Below the pieces are notes generated by a model. That model worked only from the letters and a program-made list of their open reading frames with translations, was not told where the DNA came from and searched no databases. A DNA stretch of 64,000 bases from Paenimyroides viscosum (GTDB taxonomy: Bacteria > Bacteroidota > Bacteroidia > Flavobacteriales > Flavobacteriaceae). The stretch spans positions 247 through 64,246 of the forward strand of contig NZ_RQTJ01000016.1 in assembly GCF_003858535.1 (NCBI RefSeq), read 5' to 3'. Position numbers and translations under genes: made by a program. Shown here in pieces: positions 18,661-27,575 of this stretch. Position 1 is the stretch's first letter; every line of letters begins with the position of its first letter.

Positions 18661-18824
18661 TTTATATATGTTTAAGTTGAAATGATATGTAATAGGGCGT
18701 TTTAAAAATCATTAAAATTTAATTAAACACTCAAATATACAAAACTTACTGCACTTAATATTCCGCTATACAAATACTCTTTAACTCCACACGATATTCG
18801 TGGGGTAGCAGAGAGTTAATTCCC

Positions 18825-19055
18825 TGTAGATTTGCATTTCTTCGAACCCGATTTGTATTTTGTAGTAGTCGATTTCTATTTTGTAGCACCCGGTTTGTGT
18901 TGCTTCTGTTCCGATTCGTGTTGCTTCTGACCCGATTTGCATTGTTACCGACCCGATTTGCATTGCTACCGACCCGTTTTGTGTTGCTACCGAGCCGATT
19001 TGTATTTTGTAGTACCCGTTTTGTGTTGCTACTGACCCGTTTTGTGTTGTTTAAC
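18825..19055. repeat. 21-bp tandem repeat array (minisatellite)
   Basis: Ten in-phase 21-bp units run from 18846 to 19055, with a weaker eleventh at 18825-18845. The unit consensus on the plus strand is near acccgatttgtgttgctacc plus one base. Two sub-types alternate: tgtattttgtagt and tgtgttgctacyg endings. On the minus strand the unit reads as a seven-residue repeat of the N-T-N-R-V-x-x kind. Units differ by a few substitutions and have no length changes. Confidence 0.85.
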
Positions 19056-19114
19056 TCCGGTTTAACCCGTAGTGCATTATAGAAAAAGTTGCTCAAAAGA
19101 TTAAAAAACCCGAT

Positions 19115-19137
19115 GTCGCGGATTTGCAATCCGTGAC
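19115..19137. repeat. REP-type palindrome
   Basis: Inverted repeat: gtcgcggatt and aatccgtgac (one G-T mismatch) around loop tgc. This matches the palindromes usually found beside or mobilised by REP-associated tyrosine transposases in Bacteroidota. No such transposase gene is in the window. Confidence 0.65.
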
Positions 19138-19146
19138 AATAAAAAT

Positions 19147-20250
19147 CTACCCCTTCACATCCAACGCATCTCGTAATGCGTTACCAATCATCATAAAAGC
19201 AACTACAACCAAACACATTGCCAAGCCGGGAATTAATGCCAAATGTGGTTTTCCTAAAATAATGTAGTTGTAGTGTTCTTTAATCATGCCGCCCCAGCTT
19301 GGTACGGGTACTTGTGCGCCCAAACCTAAAAAGCTTAAACCGCTTTCTACCAGAATTGCCGATGCAAAATTGGCTGCCGAAATTACAATAACCGGAGCCA
19401 TGATATTGGGTATAATGTGTTTAAAAATAATGCGTAGATCCGAAAAACCTAAAGCGCGTGCTGCGGTTACATACTGCATTTGCTTTACGCTTAAAACCTG
19501 TCCGCGGACTACTCGGGCAACTTCAACCCACATGGTTAAACCAACGGCAATGAAAACCTGCCAGAATCCTTTTCCTAATGCCAAGGTTATTGCAATAACC
19601 AGCAAAAGGGTAGGGATAGACCATATTACGTTAATAAGCCACAGAATAAAAGCATCGGTTTTTCCGCCGAAATAACCCGCAAGTGCACCAAGTGTAATGC
19701 CAATGATTAATGAAATAAACACAGCTATAAAACCAATTGCCAGCGAAACGCGTGCGCCAACCAGTAACCGACTTAAATAATCGCGCCCCTGATTATCGGT
19801 TCCTAACAGATATTTTTTTGTCTTGATGTGGTTTTCTTCTATCGATTTTTGATCCGCATCGGGAAATACGTTGGTAAGTACGTATTTGGTTTGTGAAGTA
19901 GATGGATCAACCGAAAATTCTTTGTAATAAAGCGTATCGCCTTTAAAAGTATAAGATAAAACGGGAATAAACTGTTCTTTAATTTCTTTGCCGGTAAAAT
20001 AATCAAAAACCGATGATTTGTTTTTATTTCCCAACGGAATATTTATTGTTTTAACTGTAAAGCCCGGTTTTTGCGTACTTATGGAAACATCGCCGTTGTT
20101 CGCATTTACGGTGTTATCGGGCGCAATAATATAGGCACCCAATGCAAATAAACTTAAAACTACGATAAAGACTAATGAAAAAACGCCCCAAGAATTTCTT
20201 TTGAATTTTTGGAGCGCTTTTTTATTTGCCGAGACAAATTTTTTAAACAC
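19147..20250 (-). CDS. ABC transporter permease (DppC/OppC-like)
   Basis: A 367-aa inner-membrane permease of the peptide/nickel importer type. An N-terminal helix (about 24-44) is followed by an unusually long periplasmic insertion (about 45-150). The BPD_transp_1 domain then carries LGTDNQGRDYLSRLLVGARVS, the EAA-type loop YVTAARALGFSDLRIIFKHIIPN, and a C-terminal GNALRDALDVKG. In characterised systems it pairs with a DppB-type permease and ATPases; none are adjacent, so partners must be elsewhere. It lies upstream of the REP palindrome and downstream of prc on the same strand. Confidence 0.87.
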   Translation of the reverse strand: MFKKFVSANKKALQKFKRNSWGVFSLVFIVVLSLFALGAYIIAPDNTVNANNGDVSISTQKPGFTVKTINIPLGNKNKSSVFDYFTGKEIKEQFIPVLSYTFKGDTLYYKEFSVDPSTSQTKYVLTNVFPDADQKSIEENHIKTKKYLLGTDNQGRDYLSRLLVGARVSLAIGFIAVFISLIIGITLGALAGYFGGKTDAFILWLINVIWSIPTLLLVIAITLALGKGFWQVFIAVGLTMWVEVARVVRGQVLSVKQMQYVTAARALGFSDLRIIFKHIIPNIMAPVIVISAANFASAILVESGLSFLGLGAQVPVPSWGGMIKEHYNYIILGKPHLALIPGLAMCLVVVAFMMIGNALRDALDVKG

Positions 20251-20307
20251 TTTTTTATTTTTTAAATGACTATCAGAACTCTTACGCCATTATATATCTA
20301 CTTAAAC

Positions 20308-20388
20308 CGTTACTTCGAGTAGCGTAACGCAGTGAAGTGTATCGAGAAGCTTTTAATTAATTAGTTCTCGACAAGCTCGAACTGACGT
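20308..20388. repeat. Interspersed palindromic repeat, copy 1
   Basis: Halves cgttacttcgagtagcg and ctcgaactgacg with inner tatcgagaag and gttctcgacaagc form the nested palindrome family also seen at 40126, 43173 and 43605. It lies between the permease and prc genes. Confidence 0.75.
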
Positions 20389-20398
20389 ACTTGATATA

Positions 20399-22546
20399 TT
20401 ACTTGACTAAATTTGTTGATGAACCAATTTTAAATTCACTTGTTTTAATATCTTTTAAAACATTAACGGCTTCTTCTACATAAACATCGTTGTTTAGGCT
20501 TTTAAACCAGCGTTTGCGTTTGTTTTGCAGCACGGTATCGTTTTTAATTAATGCTTCATCGTGTGGTAATGAGGTGAATGCCAAACTGTTTTTATATTCT
20601 TTTAAAACGTTGAAACGTTTTGATTGCTCTTCTAATTGTTTAGATTTTGCCAAATACTCATTGTATTCTAACGGAAATGTATTGTCTTCTTGCTGAGACT
20701 TTACCCATTTCGCACTTTCATCAATCAATTTAAATTCATTTTTAGCAGCAACGCGGTTTTTACTTTTGCTTACAACAGGTGCAAAATTGTAGTTAAATAC
20801 GTTGTATTTTGCTTTGGCTATTTTATCCCATTCCATTGCATTTTCGTTGTCGCGCTCGCCGGTATCAACATATAAGAAACGATCCGGTAAAACCAAGTCG
20901 CTTTCTACACCTTTAAGCTGAGTAGATCCACCGTTAATACGGTAAAATTTCTGACTTGTGAATTTCATAGCACCTAAGTCGCCAATTTTCTTATTTCCAA
21001 AACGGTTTAAATCTAATAAGTTTTGAACGGTTCCTTTTCCGTATGAATGTTTAGATCCTAAAACCAAACCACGATTGTAATCTTGAATAGCCGCAGCAAA
21101 AATTTCTGAAGCCGATGCAGAATAATTATTAATTAAAACAACCAAAGGTCCATTCCATTGTGTTTTATTGTCACGATCGTACAATACATCACTTTCGCCC
21201 GATTTTGCTTTAACTTGAACTACAGGTCCGTTTGGTATAAATAAACCTACCATATCAACAACGGTTTGCAACGATCCACCGCCGTTGTTACGCAAATCTA
21301 CAATGATACCTTCTACTTTTTGTTCTTTTAGATATTCCACTTCTTTAGCAACATCTTTAAAGGCATCACGACCATCACGGTTTTCAAAACTGATATAGAA
21401 TTTTGGTAAGTGAATAATTCCAAATTTACCTTCAGGTGTATCAATTACCGACGATTTTGCAAAGGTTTCTTCCATTTCAAATTTGTCGCGTACAATTGCA
21501 ATAACTTTTACACTACCGTCTACTTTTTTAACGGTTAATTTTACAGTGGTTCCTTTTTTACCTTTGATCATTTTAACCACTTTATCTAAGCGCATACCAG
21601 TAATATCAACGGGTAGTTCTTCGCCCTGACCTACTTTTAAAATAATGTCGCCATTTTCTAATTCACCTTGTTTCATGGCAGGTCCGCCTGGAATAACTTC
21701 GGTAATTTCGGTATTTTGATCTTTTTTACGAAGCTGTGCACCAATCCCTTCCATAGAACCCGCCATACTTTCGTCGAATTTCTTCTTATCATCAGGAGCA
21801 AGATAGTTGGTGTGTGGATCAAATTGTTCTAAAAGTGTGTTTATGTAAATGGTTAACCATTCGTCACGAGAAATCTCTTCAAAAAATTCAAAAAATTCGT
21901 TCAACGATTTTAATGTTGTTTCACGCGATTCTTTTTCAAGTTCTGCAAACGTTTTTTTAGGTTCGTTTTTTAAAGAATCATTTTCTTGAAGTTTTAGTTT
22001 ATCTTCAATTCCTGAAAGCACATTTAGTTTCAGTTGTTTACGCCAGCGTTCTTTTAATTCTGTTTTATTTTTTACCCACGGTTGTTTTTCGTAATCGGTA
22101 TTAATAGATTCTTTAATACTAAAATCTATAGGCGATGCCAAAATTTCTTTATAATACGTTTTCGCTTCTTGAATACGATTTTCAAATAATGGATAACTTT
22201 CGTTGAAAAAGTTAATACGCTGTTCTTTAAACTCGTCATCTAATAAGGTTTGGTATTTGTTCAAACCGTCAATGTCCGATTGTAGTAAATAGCGTTTATT
22301 GCCATCTATTATTTTTAAATAGTTGGTATAAACTTTCTCTGAAAAAGAATCATTAATATCGGCAGGTTGGTAATGTGCGTTTTGTAAAACAAAACTTAAT
22401 ACGCCCATTAAAAAAGCCTCTTTTTCCGGATCGGGTTCAGCCGTTTTTTTAAATGGAACAAAACTCCATAATGCAGCAGAAAGTGCCACAATTAGTATCA
22501 GTACTTTATAATTTCTCTTCATAAATTGCCAAATAGCATTCATCAA
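20399..22546 (-). CDS. prc: Carboxy-terminal processing (tail-specific) protease, S41A
   Basis: A 715-aa periplasmic serine protease. A membrane or signal segment (about 13-27) is followed by a helical N-terminal domain, a PDZ domain (about 245-330), the S41 catalytic core, and a C-terminal Prc-type extension. The catalytic Ser lies in NYSASASEIFAA and the Lys in GSKHSYGKGTVQ; DLRNNGGGSL is also present. Length and domain order match E. coli Prc/Tsp. Three in-frame ATGs lie at codons 1, 2 and 9; the third, closest to the hydrophobic segment, is also possible. It is divergent from surE. Confidence 0.93.
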   Translation of the reverse strand: MMNAIWQFMKRNYKVLILIVALSAALWSFVPFKKTAEPDPEKEAFLMGVLSFVLQNAHYQPADINDSFSEKVYTNYLKIIDGNKRYLLQSDIDGLNKYQTLLDDEFKEQRINFFNESYPLFENRIQEAKTYYKEILASPIDFSIKESINTDYEKQPWVKNKTELKERWRKQLKLNVLSGIEDKLKLQENDSLKNEPKKTFAELEKESRETTLKSLNEFFEFFEEISRDEWLTIYINTLLEQFDPHTNYLAPDDKKKFDESMAGSMEGIGAQLRKKDQNTEITEVIPGGPAMKQGELENGDIILKVGQGEELPVDITGMRLDKVVKMIKGKKGTTVKLTVKKVDGSVKVIAIVRDKFEMEETFAKSSVIDTPEGKFGIIHLPKFYISFENRDGRDAFKDVAKEVEYLKEQKVEGIIVDLRNNGGGSLQTVVDMVGLFIPNGPVVQVKAKSGESDVLYDRDNKTQWNGPLVVLINNYSASASEIFAAAIQDYNRGLVLGSKHSYGKGTVQNLLDLNRFGNKKIGDLGAMKFTSQKFYRINGGSTQLKGVESDLVLPDRFLYVDTGERDNENAMEWDKIAKAKYNVFNYNFAPVVSKSKNRVAAKNEFKLIDESAKWVKSQQEDNTFPLEYNEYLAKSKQLEEQSKRFNVLKEYKNSLAFTSLPHDEALIKNDTVLQNKRKRWFKSLNNDVYVEEAVNVLKDIKTSEFKIGSSTNLVK

Positions 22547-22691
22547 ATAATTTTCAACTAAAGTAACTAAATTCTTATTATAAAAACTATTAAAGGATAA
22601 ATAAAATTTTGTTAACTCTTTTAGGCGAATATGTGTTTTAAAAGGCTTTTTTAATTAAAATGATTACTTTTACGGTAACAAAAGATTTTTT

Positions 22692-23459
22692 ATGAAAAAG
22701 CCATTGATTTTAGTAACGAACGACGACGGAATTACAGCTCCGGGAATTCGTACTTTAATTAGTATTATGAAAGAAATTGGTCAGGTGGTTGTTGTAGCTC
22801 CCGATAGTCCGCAATCGGCAATGGGGCATGCAATTACCGTGAACAACACCTTGTTTTTAGAGCAGGTTTATATTGATAAAGACGAGATTAAGGAATTCGC
22901 CTGTTCGGGAACGCCCGTAGATTGTGTAAAAATTGCCATAGATCAGATTATTAAAGCAAAGCCAGATATTTGTGTTTCGGGTATTAACCACGGGTCCAAT
23001 TCTGCATCAAACGTGATTTATTCGGGAACTATGTCTGCAGCAGTAGAAGCAGGTATGAGCGGTATTCCGGCAATAGGTTTTTCTTTGGCAGATTTCAGTT
23101 GGAACGCCGATTTTGAGCCTATTAAAAAATTCGTAAAACAAATTACCCTTGAAACTCTTAAAAATGGTTTACCAGAAGGCGTTGTGTTGAATGTGAATTT
23201 TCCTAAACTGGCAGAAAAAAGCATCAAAGGAATAAAAATATGCCGACAGGCAAAAGCTACGTGGGTTGAAAAGTTCGATGAACGTACCAATCCGCATGGG
23301 AAAAAATATTATTGGTTAACCGGAACTTTTGTAAATCATGACAAAGGTGAAGATACCGACGAATGGGCGCTTGCAAACGGATATATTTCGGTAGTGCCTG
23401 TGCAATATGATTTAACTGCTTACCACGCAGTACAACAACTTAATACATGGGAATTGTAA
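22692..23459 (+). CDS. surE: 5'/3'-nucleotidase SurE
   Basis: A 255-aa phosphatase acting on nucleoside monophosphates. The metal-binding N-terminus ILVTNDDGITAPGI is intact. The family motifs VVVAPDSPQSAMGHAIT, CSGTPVDCVK and CVSGINHGSNSASNVIYSGTMSAAVEA follow. Length is normal. Its stop overlaps the next start (TAATG), and lpxB follows in the same way, so the three genes form one operon. A -7-like TACTTTTA at 22665-22672 lies 20 bases before the start codon. Confidence 0.96.
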   Translation: MKKPLILVTNDDGITAPGIRTLISIMKEIGQVVVVAPDSPQSAMGHAITVNNTLFLEQVYIDKDEIKEFACSGTPVDCVKIAIDQIIKAKPDICVSGINHGSNSASNVIYSGTMSAAVEAGMSGIPAIGFSLADFSWNADFEPIKKFVKQITLETLKNGLPEGVVLNVNFPKLAEKSIKGIKICRQAKATWVEKFDERTNPHGKKYYWLTGTFVNHDKGEDTDEWALANGYISVVPVQYDLTAYHAVQQLNTWEL

Positions 23460-23734
23460 TGGACCGTTTTTTTAAATTTTTATTAGGAACTTTATGCGCA
23501 TTGGCAGTTTCGTTTGTATGCGGCTGCATTGTGTTTTATTTATTTACAAAGATGAATCCGCTAACAGATGGTTTAATCTTTAAAATGACCGATATATCAA
23601 CAAAAGCCTTTTCATTAGGATCAATTCCAAATATCGGTTTGTTTTATTTGTTTTTAAATCGCGAAAATTATTTCAGTGCACGCGGAGTTATTTTTTCGTT
23701 TATTCTAATAGCCTTCTACATTATTTTTAGTTAA
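23459..23734 (+). CDS. Small membrane protein between surE and lpxB
   Basis: A 91-aa hydrophobic protein with three likely helices (about 6-29, 45-62, 72-89). I recognise no named domain. An upstream in-frame ATG at 23447 lies inside surE; the start at 23459, overlapping the surE stop by one base, is more likely and mirrors the one-base overlap with lpxB at the other end. The tight position suggests translational coupling. Similar small proteins occur between surE and lpxB in other flavobacteria (from memory). Confidence 0.75.
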   Translation: MDRFFKFLLGTLCALAVSFVCGCIVFYLFTKMNPLTDGLIFKMTDISTKAFSLGSIPNIGLFYLFLNRENYFSARGVIFSFILIAFYIIFS

Positions 23735-24852
23735 TGAAATATTACATTATAGCCGGCGAAGCTTCGGGCGATTTACATGGAGCCAATTTAATGAAAGCGC
23801 TTTTTAAGGAAGAACCCAATGCAGAAGTGCGTTTTTGGGGTGGCGAATTAATGCAGCAGGTGGGTGGTACATTGGTAAAACACTACAAAGATTTGGCTTT
23901 TATGGGCTTTGCAGAAGTTGTGGCAAACCTTAGAACCATTTTTAAGAATATCGATTTATGTAAAAAGGATATCAAAGCGTTTAATCCCGATGTAATTATT
24001 TTTATTGATTATCCCGGTTTTAATATGCGCATTGCCAAATGGGCAAAGAACGAAGGTTTTGATACGCATTATTACATTTCGCCACAAATTTGGGCTTGGA
24101 AAGAAGGCAGGATTAAAGCGATAAAGCGCGATGTAAACCAAATGTACACGATTCTTCCTTTCGAAAAAGATTTTTATGAAAACAAGCACAATTATCCGGT
24201 ACATTACGTTGGACATCCGTTGTTGGATGCTATAGAATCGTTCAAAAAAAATCAGTCAATAGATTTTAAAGAAGTTTATGGGCTGGATGATCGACCAATT
24301 ATTGCTTTGTTGCCAGGAAGTCGCAAGCAGGAAATCTCAAAACTGCTTACCGAAATGCTTCGAATTGTAGATTCCTATCCGCAGTTTCAATTCATTATTG
24401 CAGGCGCACCAAGTTTAAATGCCGATTTCTATAAACCGTTTATCAAACAAGAAAACGTTCAGTTAATCTTGAATGATACGTATAATCTGTTGAACAATGC
24501 CTACGCTGCTATAGTAACGTCGGGCACGGCAACGTTAGAAACTGCGCTGTTTAATGTGCCCCAAGTGGTGGTTTACAAAGGCAACGAAATATCGTATCAA
24601 ATTGCTAAACGAGTGATTAAATTAAAGTACATTTCGCTGGTAAATTTAATAATGGATGAACAAATTGTTACCGAATTAATTCAAAAAGAGTGTAATACAG
24701 CAACCATAAAAAAAGAATTCGATAAAGTTATCAACAATTTAGATCGATCTAAAATGCTTGCAAAGTACCATGAATTAAGTGAATTATTGGGTGGCGGTGG
24801 TGCAAGTGAGCGAGTTATCAACATAATTAAGAAAACTTTAAGACCTTTTTAG
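23734..24852 (+). CDS. lpxB: Lipid-A-disaccharide synthase
   Basis: A 372-aa GT19 glycosyltransferase that joins UDP-diacylglucosamine and lipid X to form the lipid A disaccharide at the inner membrane. Family motifs: YIIAGEASGDLHGANLM, FMGFAEV, IDYPGFNMR, YISPQIWAWKEGRIK, VGHPLLDA, LLPGSRKQEI and VTSGTATLETAL. Length is normal. It is third in the surE operon and shows that the organism makes lipopolysaccharide-type lipid A. Confidence 0.96.
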   Translation: MKYYIIAGEASGDLHGANLMKALFKEEPNAEVRFWGGELMQQVGGTLVKHYKDLAFMGFAEVVANLRTIFKNIDLCKKDIKAFNPDVIIFIDYPGFNMRIAKWAKNEGFDTHYYISPQIWAWKEGRIKAIKRDVNQMYTILPFEKDFYENKHNYPVHYVGHPLLDAIESFKKNQSIDFKEVYGLDDRPIIALLPGSRKQEISKLLTEMLRIVDSYPQFQFIIAGAPSLNADFYKPFIKQENVQLILNDTYNLLNNAYAAIVTSGTATLETALFNVPQVVVYKGNEISYQIAKRVIKLKYISLVNLIMDEQIVTELIQKECNTATIKKEFDKVINNLDRSKMLAKYHELSELLGGGGASERVINIIKKTLRPF

Positions 24853-24876
24853 GAAGTTTAAGAAAATTAAAAAAGC

Positions 24877-24884
24877 TATATTTG
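24877..24884 (+). promoter_or_regulatory. -7 box of the NlpC/P60 gene
   Basis: TATATTTG matches TAnnTTTG. It lies 51 bases before ATG 24936 and excludes the upstream in-frame start at 24882. A T-rich -33 region is near 24847. Confidence 0.5.
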
Positions 24885-24935
24885 TGTTATACCAAAGCAA
24901 ATTATAAATTCTTATTTCAAAACATATTTAAATTA

Positions 24936-25547
24936 ATGAAAAATTTAGCTTTAACGTTAGTAACTTTGTTTACTGTATGTTTAAGTACAGAAGTTTCTGC
25001 CCAAGTAAAAAAGACTACTGTTACAACTACATCAAAAATACAGAAAGCAAAAGAAGAGGCTACAATTGCAAATATTAATAAACAAATGAATGCAATTGAC
25101 GATCAATTAGACAATAAAGGGTCTAAGAAAGTCGAAAAGTTGAAATATTGCTATTTAACAGAACAATTACTTAATGTAGCCAATGATTATCAGGGGATAC
25201 GTTACCAATGGGGCGGAATGTCTCGTACAGGAATGGATTGTTCGGGTTTTGTAAAAAACGCATTCAATCAGTTTAATATCGATTTGCCAAGAACTTCTAA
25301 AGAAATGGCATCACGTGGTGAACGCGTATCTTCTTCAGATGCTAAACCTGGTGATTTGATTTTCTTTAAAAATGGTGGTTCAAGAGTGATTAATCATGTA
25401 GGTATTGTAATTGAGGTAGATGGAGACGATATTAAGTTTATCCACTCTGCAACATCTAAAGGTGTTTCAATCAATTCAACAAAAGAAGCGTATTACAGTA
25501 AAGGGTTTGTACAAATAAACCGCGTTTACGACAGACAAGTATTATAG
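24936..25547 (+). CDS. NlpC/P60 (C40) peptidoglycan peptidase
   Basis: A 203-aa exported protein. A signal peptide (MKNLALTLVTLFTVCLSTEVSAQ) and a Lys/Thr-rich linker lead to a C-terminal NlpC/P60 domain. Catalytic Cys is in GMDCSGFV and His in VINHVGIVIE, with a further polar residue expected in FIHSATSKGV. These enzymes hydrolyse peptide cross-bridges or stems of peptidoglycan. The start is set by the promoter box and by the signal peptide. Confidence 0.9.
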   Translation: MKNLALTLVTLFTVCLSTEVSAQVKKTTVTTTSKIQKAKEEATIANINKQMNAIDDQLDNKGSKKVEKLKYCYLTEQLLNVANDYQGIRYQWGGMSRTGMDCSGFVKNAFNQFNIDLPRTSKEMASRGERVSSSDAKPGDLIFFKNGGSRVINHVGIVIEVDGDDIKFIHSATSKGVSINSTKEAYYSKGFVQINRVYDRQVL

Positions 25548-25586
25548 TTAGTTATTTAATATTCAAATTTTCATATCTTTATTTTA

Positions 25587-27575
25587 ATGAATAAGGTAAT
25601 GAAATATCCAATTTATCCCATTACATTTTCTTATGTTAGTGGGATTTTTTGTGGCTTTTATTTTAAGCTTCCAAATTCGCTTGTGCTTTCAATTGCCCTT
25701 TTGTCTTTTGTGGGGTTACTTTTTCTTTATATTTTACAGCGAAATAAAGGTTTTAACCGCAAGTTGAATGTTTTAACGATTCTGTCTGTCTTCTTTGCTT
25801 TTTCTTCGCTTGGATTTCTATCGTACAGTTTTAACAACAAGCCTGTAATTATTGATAATTTAAATGAAAAAGAATTCACTATAAAAGTTACCGATGTATT
25901 AAAATCAAACGCTTATTCTCATCGAATGTATGCCGATTTGGTTTCAGAAAAACAAGAGCCTAAAGTTTTGGTTACTTTTTCTAACAAAGAACCAATTCCT
26001 AAAGTCGGAAACGTTTATAAGTTGGTAGGGACCATTAAGAAAGTGCCTGAACCACGGAATCTTTACGATTTTAACTACAGCGAATATTTAAGTTTAAAGA
26101 ATATTCATTATCAGATAACAACGTATAACCAATCTTTTAAAATTGCCGAAGAAAAATCTTTTCAATCGGTAATTGTTAGTGGTAGAGATTATCTTACCGC
26201 ACAATTTTATAAATTAGGATATTCAGAGAAAACGCAAGGTTTTATTCAGGCGCTTCTGTTTGGCATTAAAACCAATTTAAATGATGAAATTCAGCAGCAG
26301 TTTAAAGATTTCGGAATTTTACATGTACTTGCAGTATCGGGAATGCACGTTGTATTATTGTTCTCTACTATTTCTTATGTTTTAAGAAAATTACGACTTT
26401 CAAAAAATCTAATAACCATAATCTTAATTATTTTCCTGTTGATCTTCAGTTTAATGGCAGGCTTTTCAGGATCGGTAGTTCGTGCAGCCTTAATGTGTTT
26501 AATGACGATTATTGGAACATTCGCAGGAAGAAGAATTCATACAATTAATCTTTTGGTTGGCAGTATGCTGTTAATTCTACTTTTTGATCCTAATTATTTG
26601 TTCGATGTTGGTTTTCAATTAAGCTATCTTGCGGTATTTGCCATTGTGTTCTGTTATCCGGTTGTTCAACATTATTTTACTTTTAAGAACTGGATTTTAA
26701 ATTATTTTGGTCAGCTTGTAGGGGTTTCTTTGGTTGCGCAATTAGGAGTTTTACCATTAAGTATTTATTATTTTAAACAGATTCCGTTATTGTTTTTAAT
26801 TGGAAATATCATTGCCATTCCAATAACCTCATTTTTGCTTTGTGCTTGGTTTATACAGATGCTTTTAAGTTTGATTTCAGTAAAGGTTTTTGCATTTTTC
26901 ACTCCGTTTTTAAGTTGGATTAGTACTTTTTGTTTTGATAGTTTAAGCAGATTATCTGATTATTATTCAGTTAAAACAATTGATTATCATATCACAATCT
27001 TACAAACTGTTTTGGCTTTATTAATGATTTTTACACTGTTTTGGTTTTTCCAAAAAAAGGAACTGTATAAGGTTTATGTTTTTCTTTCGATTGTAGTTTT
27101 TTTTCAATTGATAACTTTAAAAAATATAACCGAAAATAAAAACAAACAAGAAGTTGTTGTGATGAGCGATGCGAATAATGTGGTTATTACTAATAGAGTA
27201 GGGTCAAAAATTCATCAAATTGGCAAAGTAAATAAGTTTACATTACAAAGTTTGAAAAATTACGAACTCCATACAAATTCAAAAGTTAAAAGTATTGATT
27301 CGTTGCAAAATTCTTTTGTTCTGAATGATAAAAAGTGGTTAATCATTGACAGTTTAGCAGTGTATCCTAAACAGCAGTTTGATTATGTGGTTTTACACCA
27401 AAATCCAAAAATTAATTTAGATCGATTAATGCAAAATGTTCAACCTAAAATGATTTTACTGCACAACGGAAACTATCAATATTTGGTTGATGAGTATGTA
27501 GAATATTTTAAGAAAAGGAAAATCCCTTACCACGATATGCGTACTAAGGGAAGTTATGTGATAAATTATAATTGA
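25587..27575 (+). CDS. comEC: ComEC/Rec2-family DNA-uptake membrane protein
   Basis: A 662-aa inner-membrane protein for import of single-stranded DNA in transformation. Early helices precede a soluble domain (about 85-200), then the competence core with GFIQALLFGIKTNL and HVLAVSGMHVVLL and many helices to about residue 490. The C-terminal ~150 residues resemble a remnant of the beta-lactamase-like domain but lack an HxHxDH metal motif, so no nuclease activity is expected. A -7-like TATCTTTA at 25574-25581 is so close that ATG 25599 (MKYPIYPI) may be the true start. The last 10 bases overlap the convergent thioredoxin gene. Confidence 0.88.
   Translation: MNKVMKYPIYPITFSYVSGIFCGFYFKLPNSLVLSIALLSFVGLLFLYILQRNKGFNRKLNVLTILSVFFAFSSLGFLSYSFNNKPVIIDNLNEKEFTIKVTDVLKSNAYSHRMYADLVSEKQEPKVLVTFSNKEPIPKVGNVYKLVGTIKKVPEPRNLYDFNYSEYLSLKNIHYQITTYNQSFKIAEEKSFQSVIVSGRDYLTAQFYKLGYSEKTQGFIQALLFGIKTNLNDEIQQQFKDFGILHVLAVSGMHVVLLFSTISYVLRKLRLSKNLITIILIIFLLIFSLMAGFSGSVVRAALMCLMTIIGTFAGRRIHTINLLVGSMLLILLFDPNYLFDVGFQLSYLAVFAIVFCYPVVQHYFTFKNWILNYFGQLVGVSLVAQLGVLPLSIYYFKQIPLLFLIGNIIAIPITSFLLCAWFIQMLLSLISVKVFAFFTPFLSWISTFCFDSLSRLSDYYSVKTIDYHITILQTVLALLMIFTLFWFFQKKELYKVYVFLSIVVFFQLITLKNITENKNKQEVVVMSDANNVVITNRVGSKIHQIGKVNKFTLQSLKNYELHTNSKVKSIDSLQNSFVLNDKKWLIIDSLAVYPKQQFDYVVLHQNPKINLDRLMQNVQPKMILLHNGNYQYLVDEYVEYFKKRKIPYHDMRTKGSYVINYN

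Larger units (their letters stand above)
18661..19146. other. Gene-free region with minisatellite and REP palindrome
   Basis: This 486-base gap holds an AT-rich stretch (promoter of the DUF417 gene on the minus strand), a 21-bp tandem repeat array and a REP-type palindrome. The long open frames in it follow from the repeat period being a multiple of three and are not evidence for genes. Confidence 0.75.

Noticed and set aside
18825-19055. CRISPR array
   Set aside because: Units are contiguous with no spacers, and no cas gene is nearby.
18755-19129. 124-residue minus-strand frame with heptapeptide repeats as a gene
   Set aside because: Other frames on both strands are open as well because the 21-bp period is a multiple of three; no start signal or known domain.
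19286-19675. 129-residue plus-strand frame
   Set aside because: It is the antisense of the permease gene, whose domain is unambiguous.
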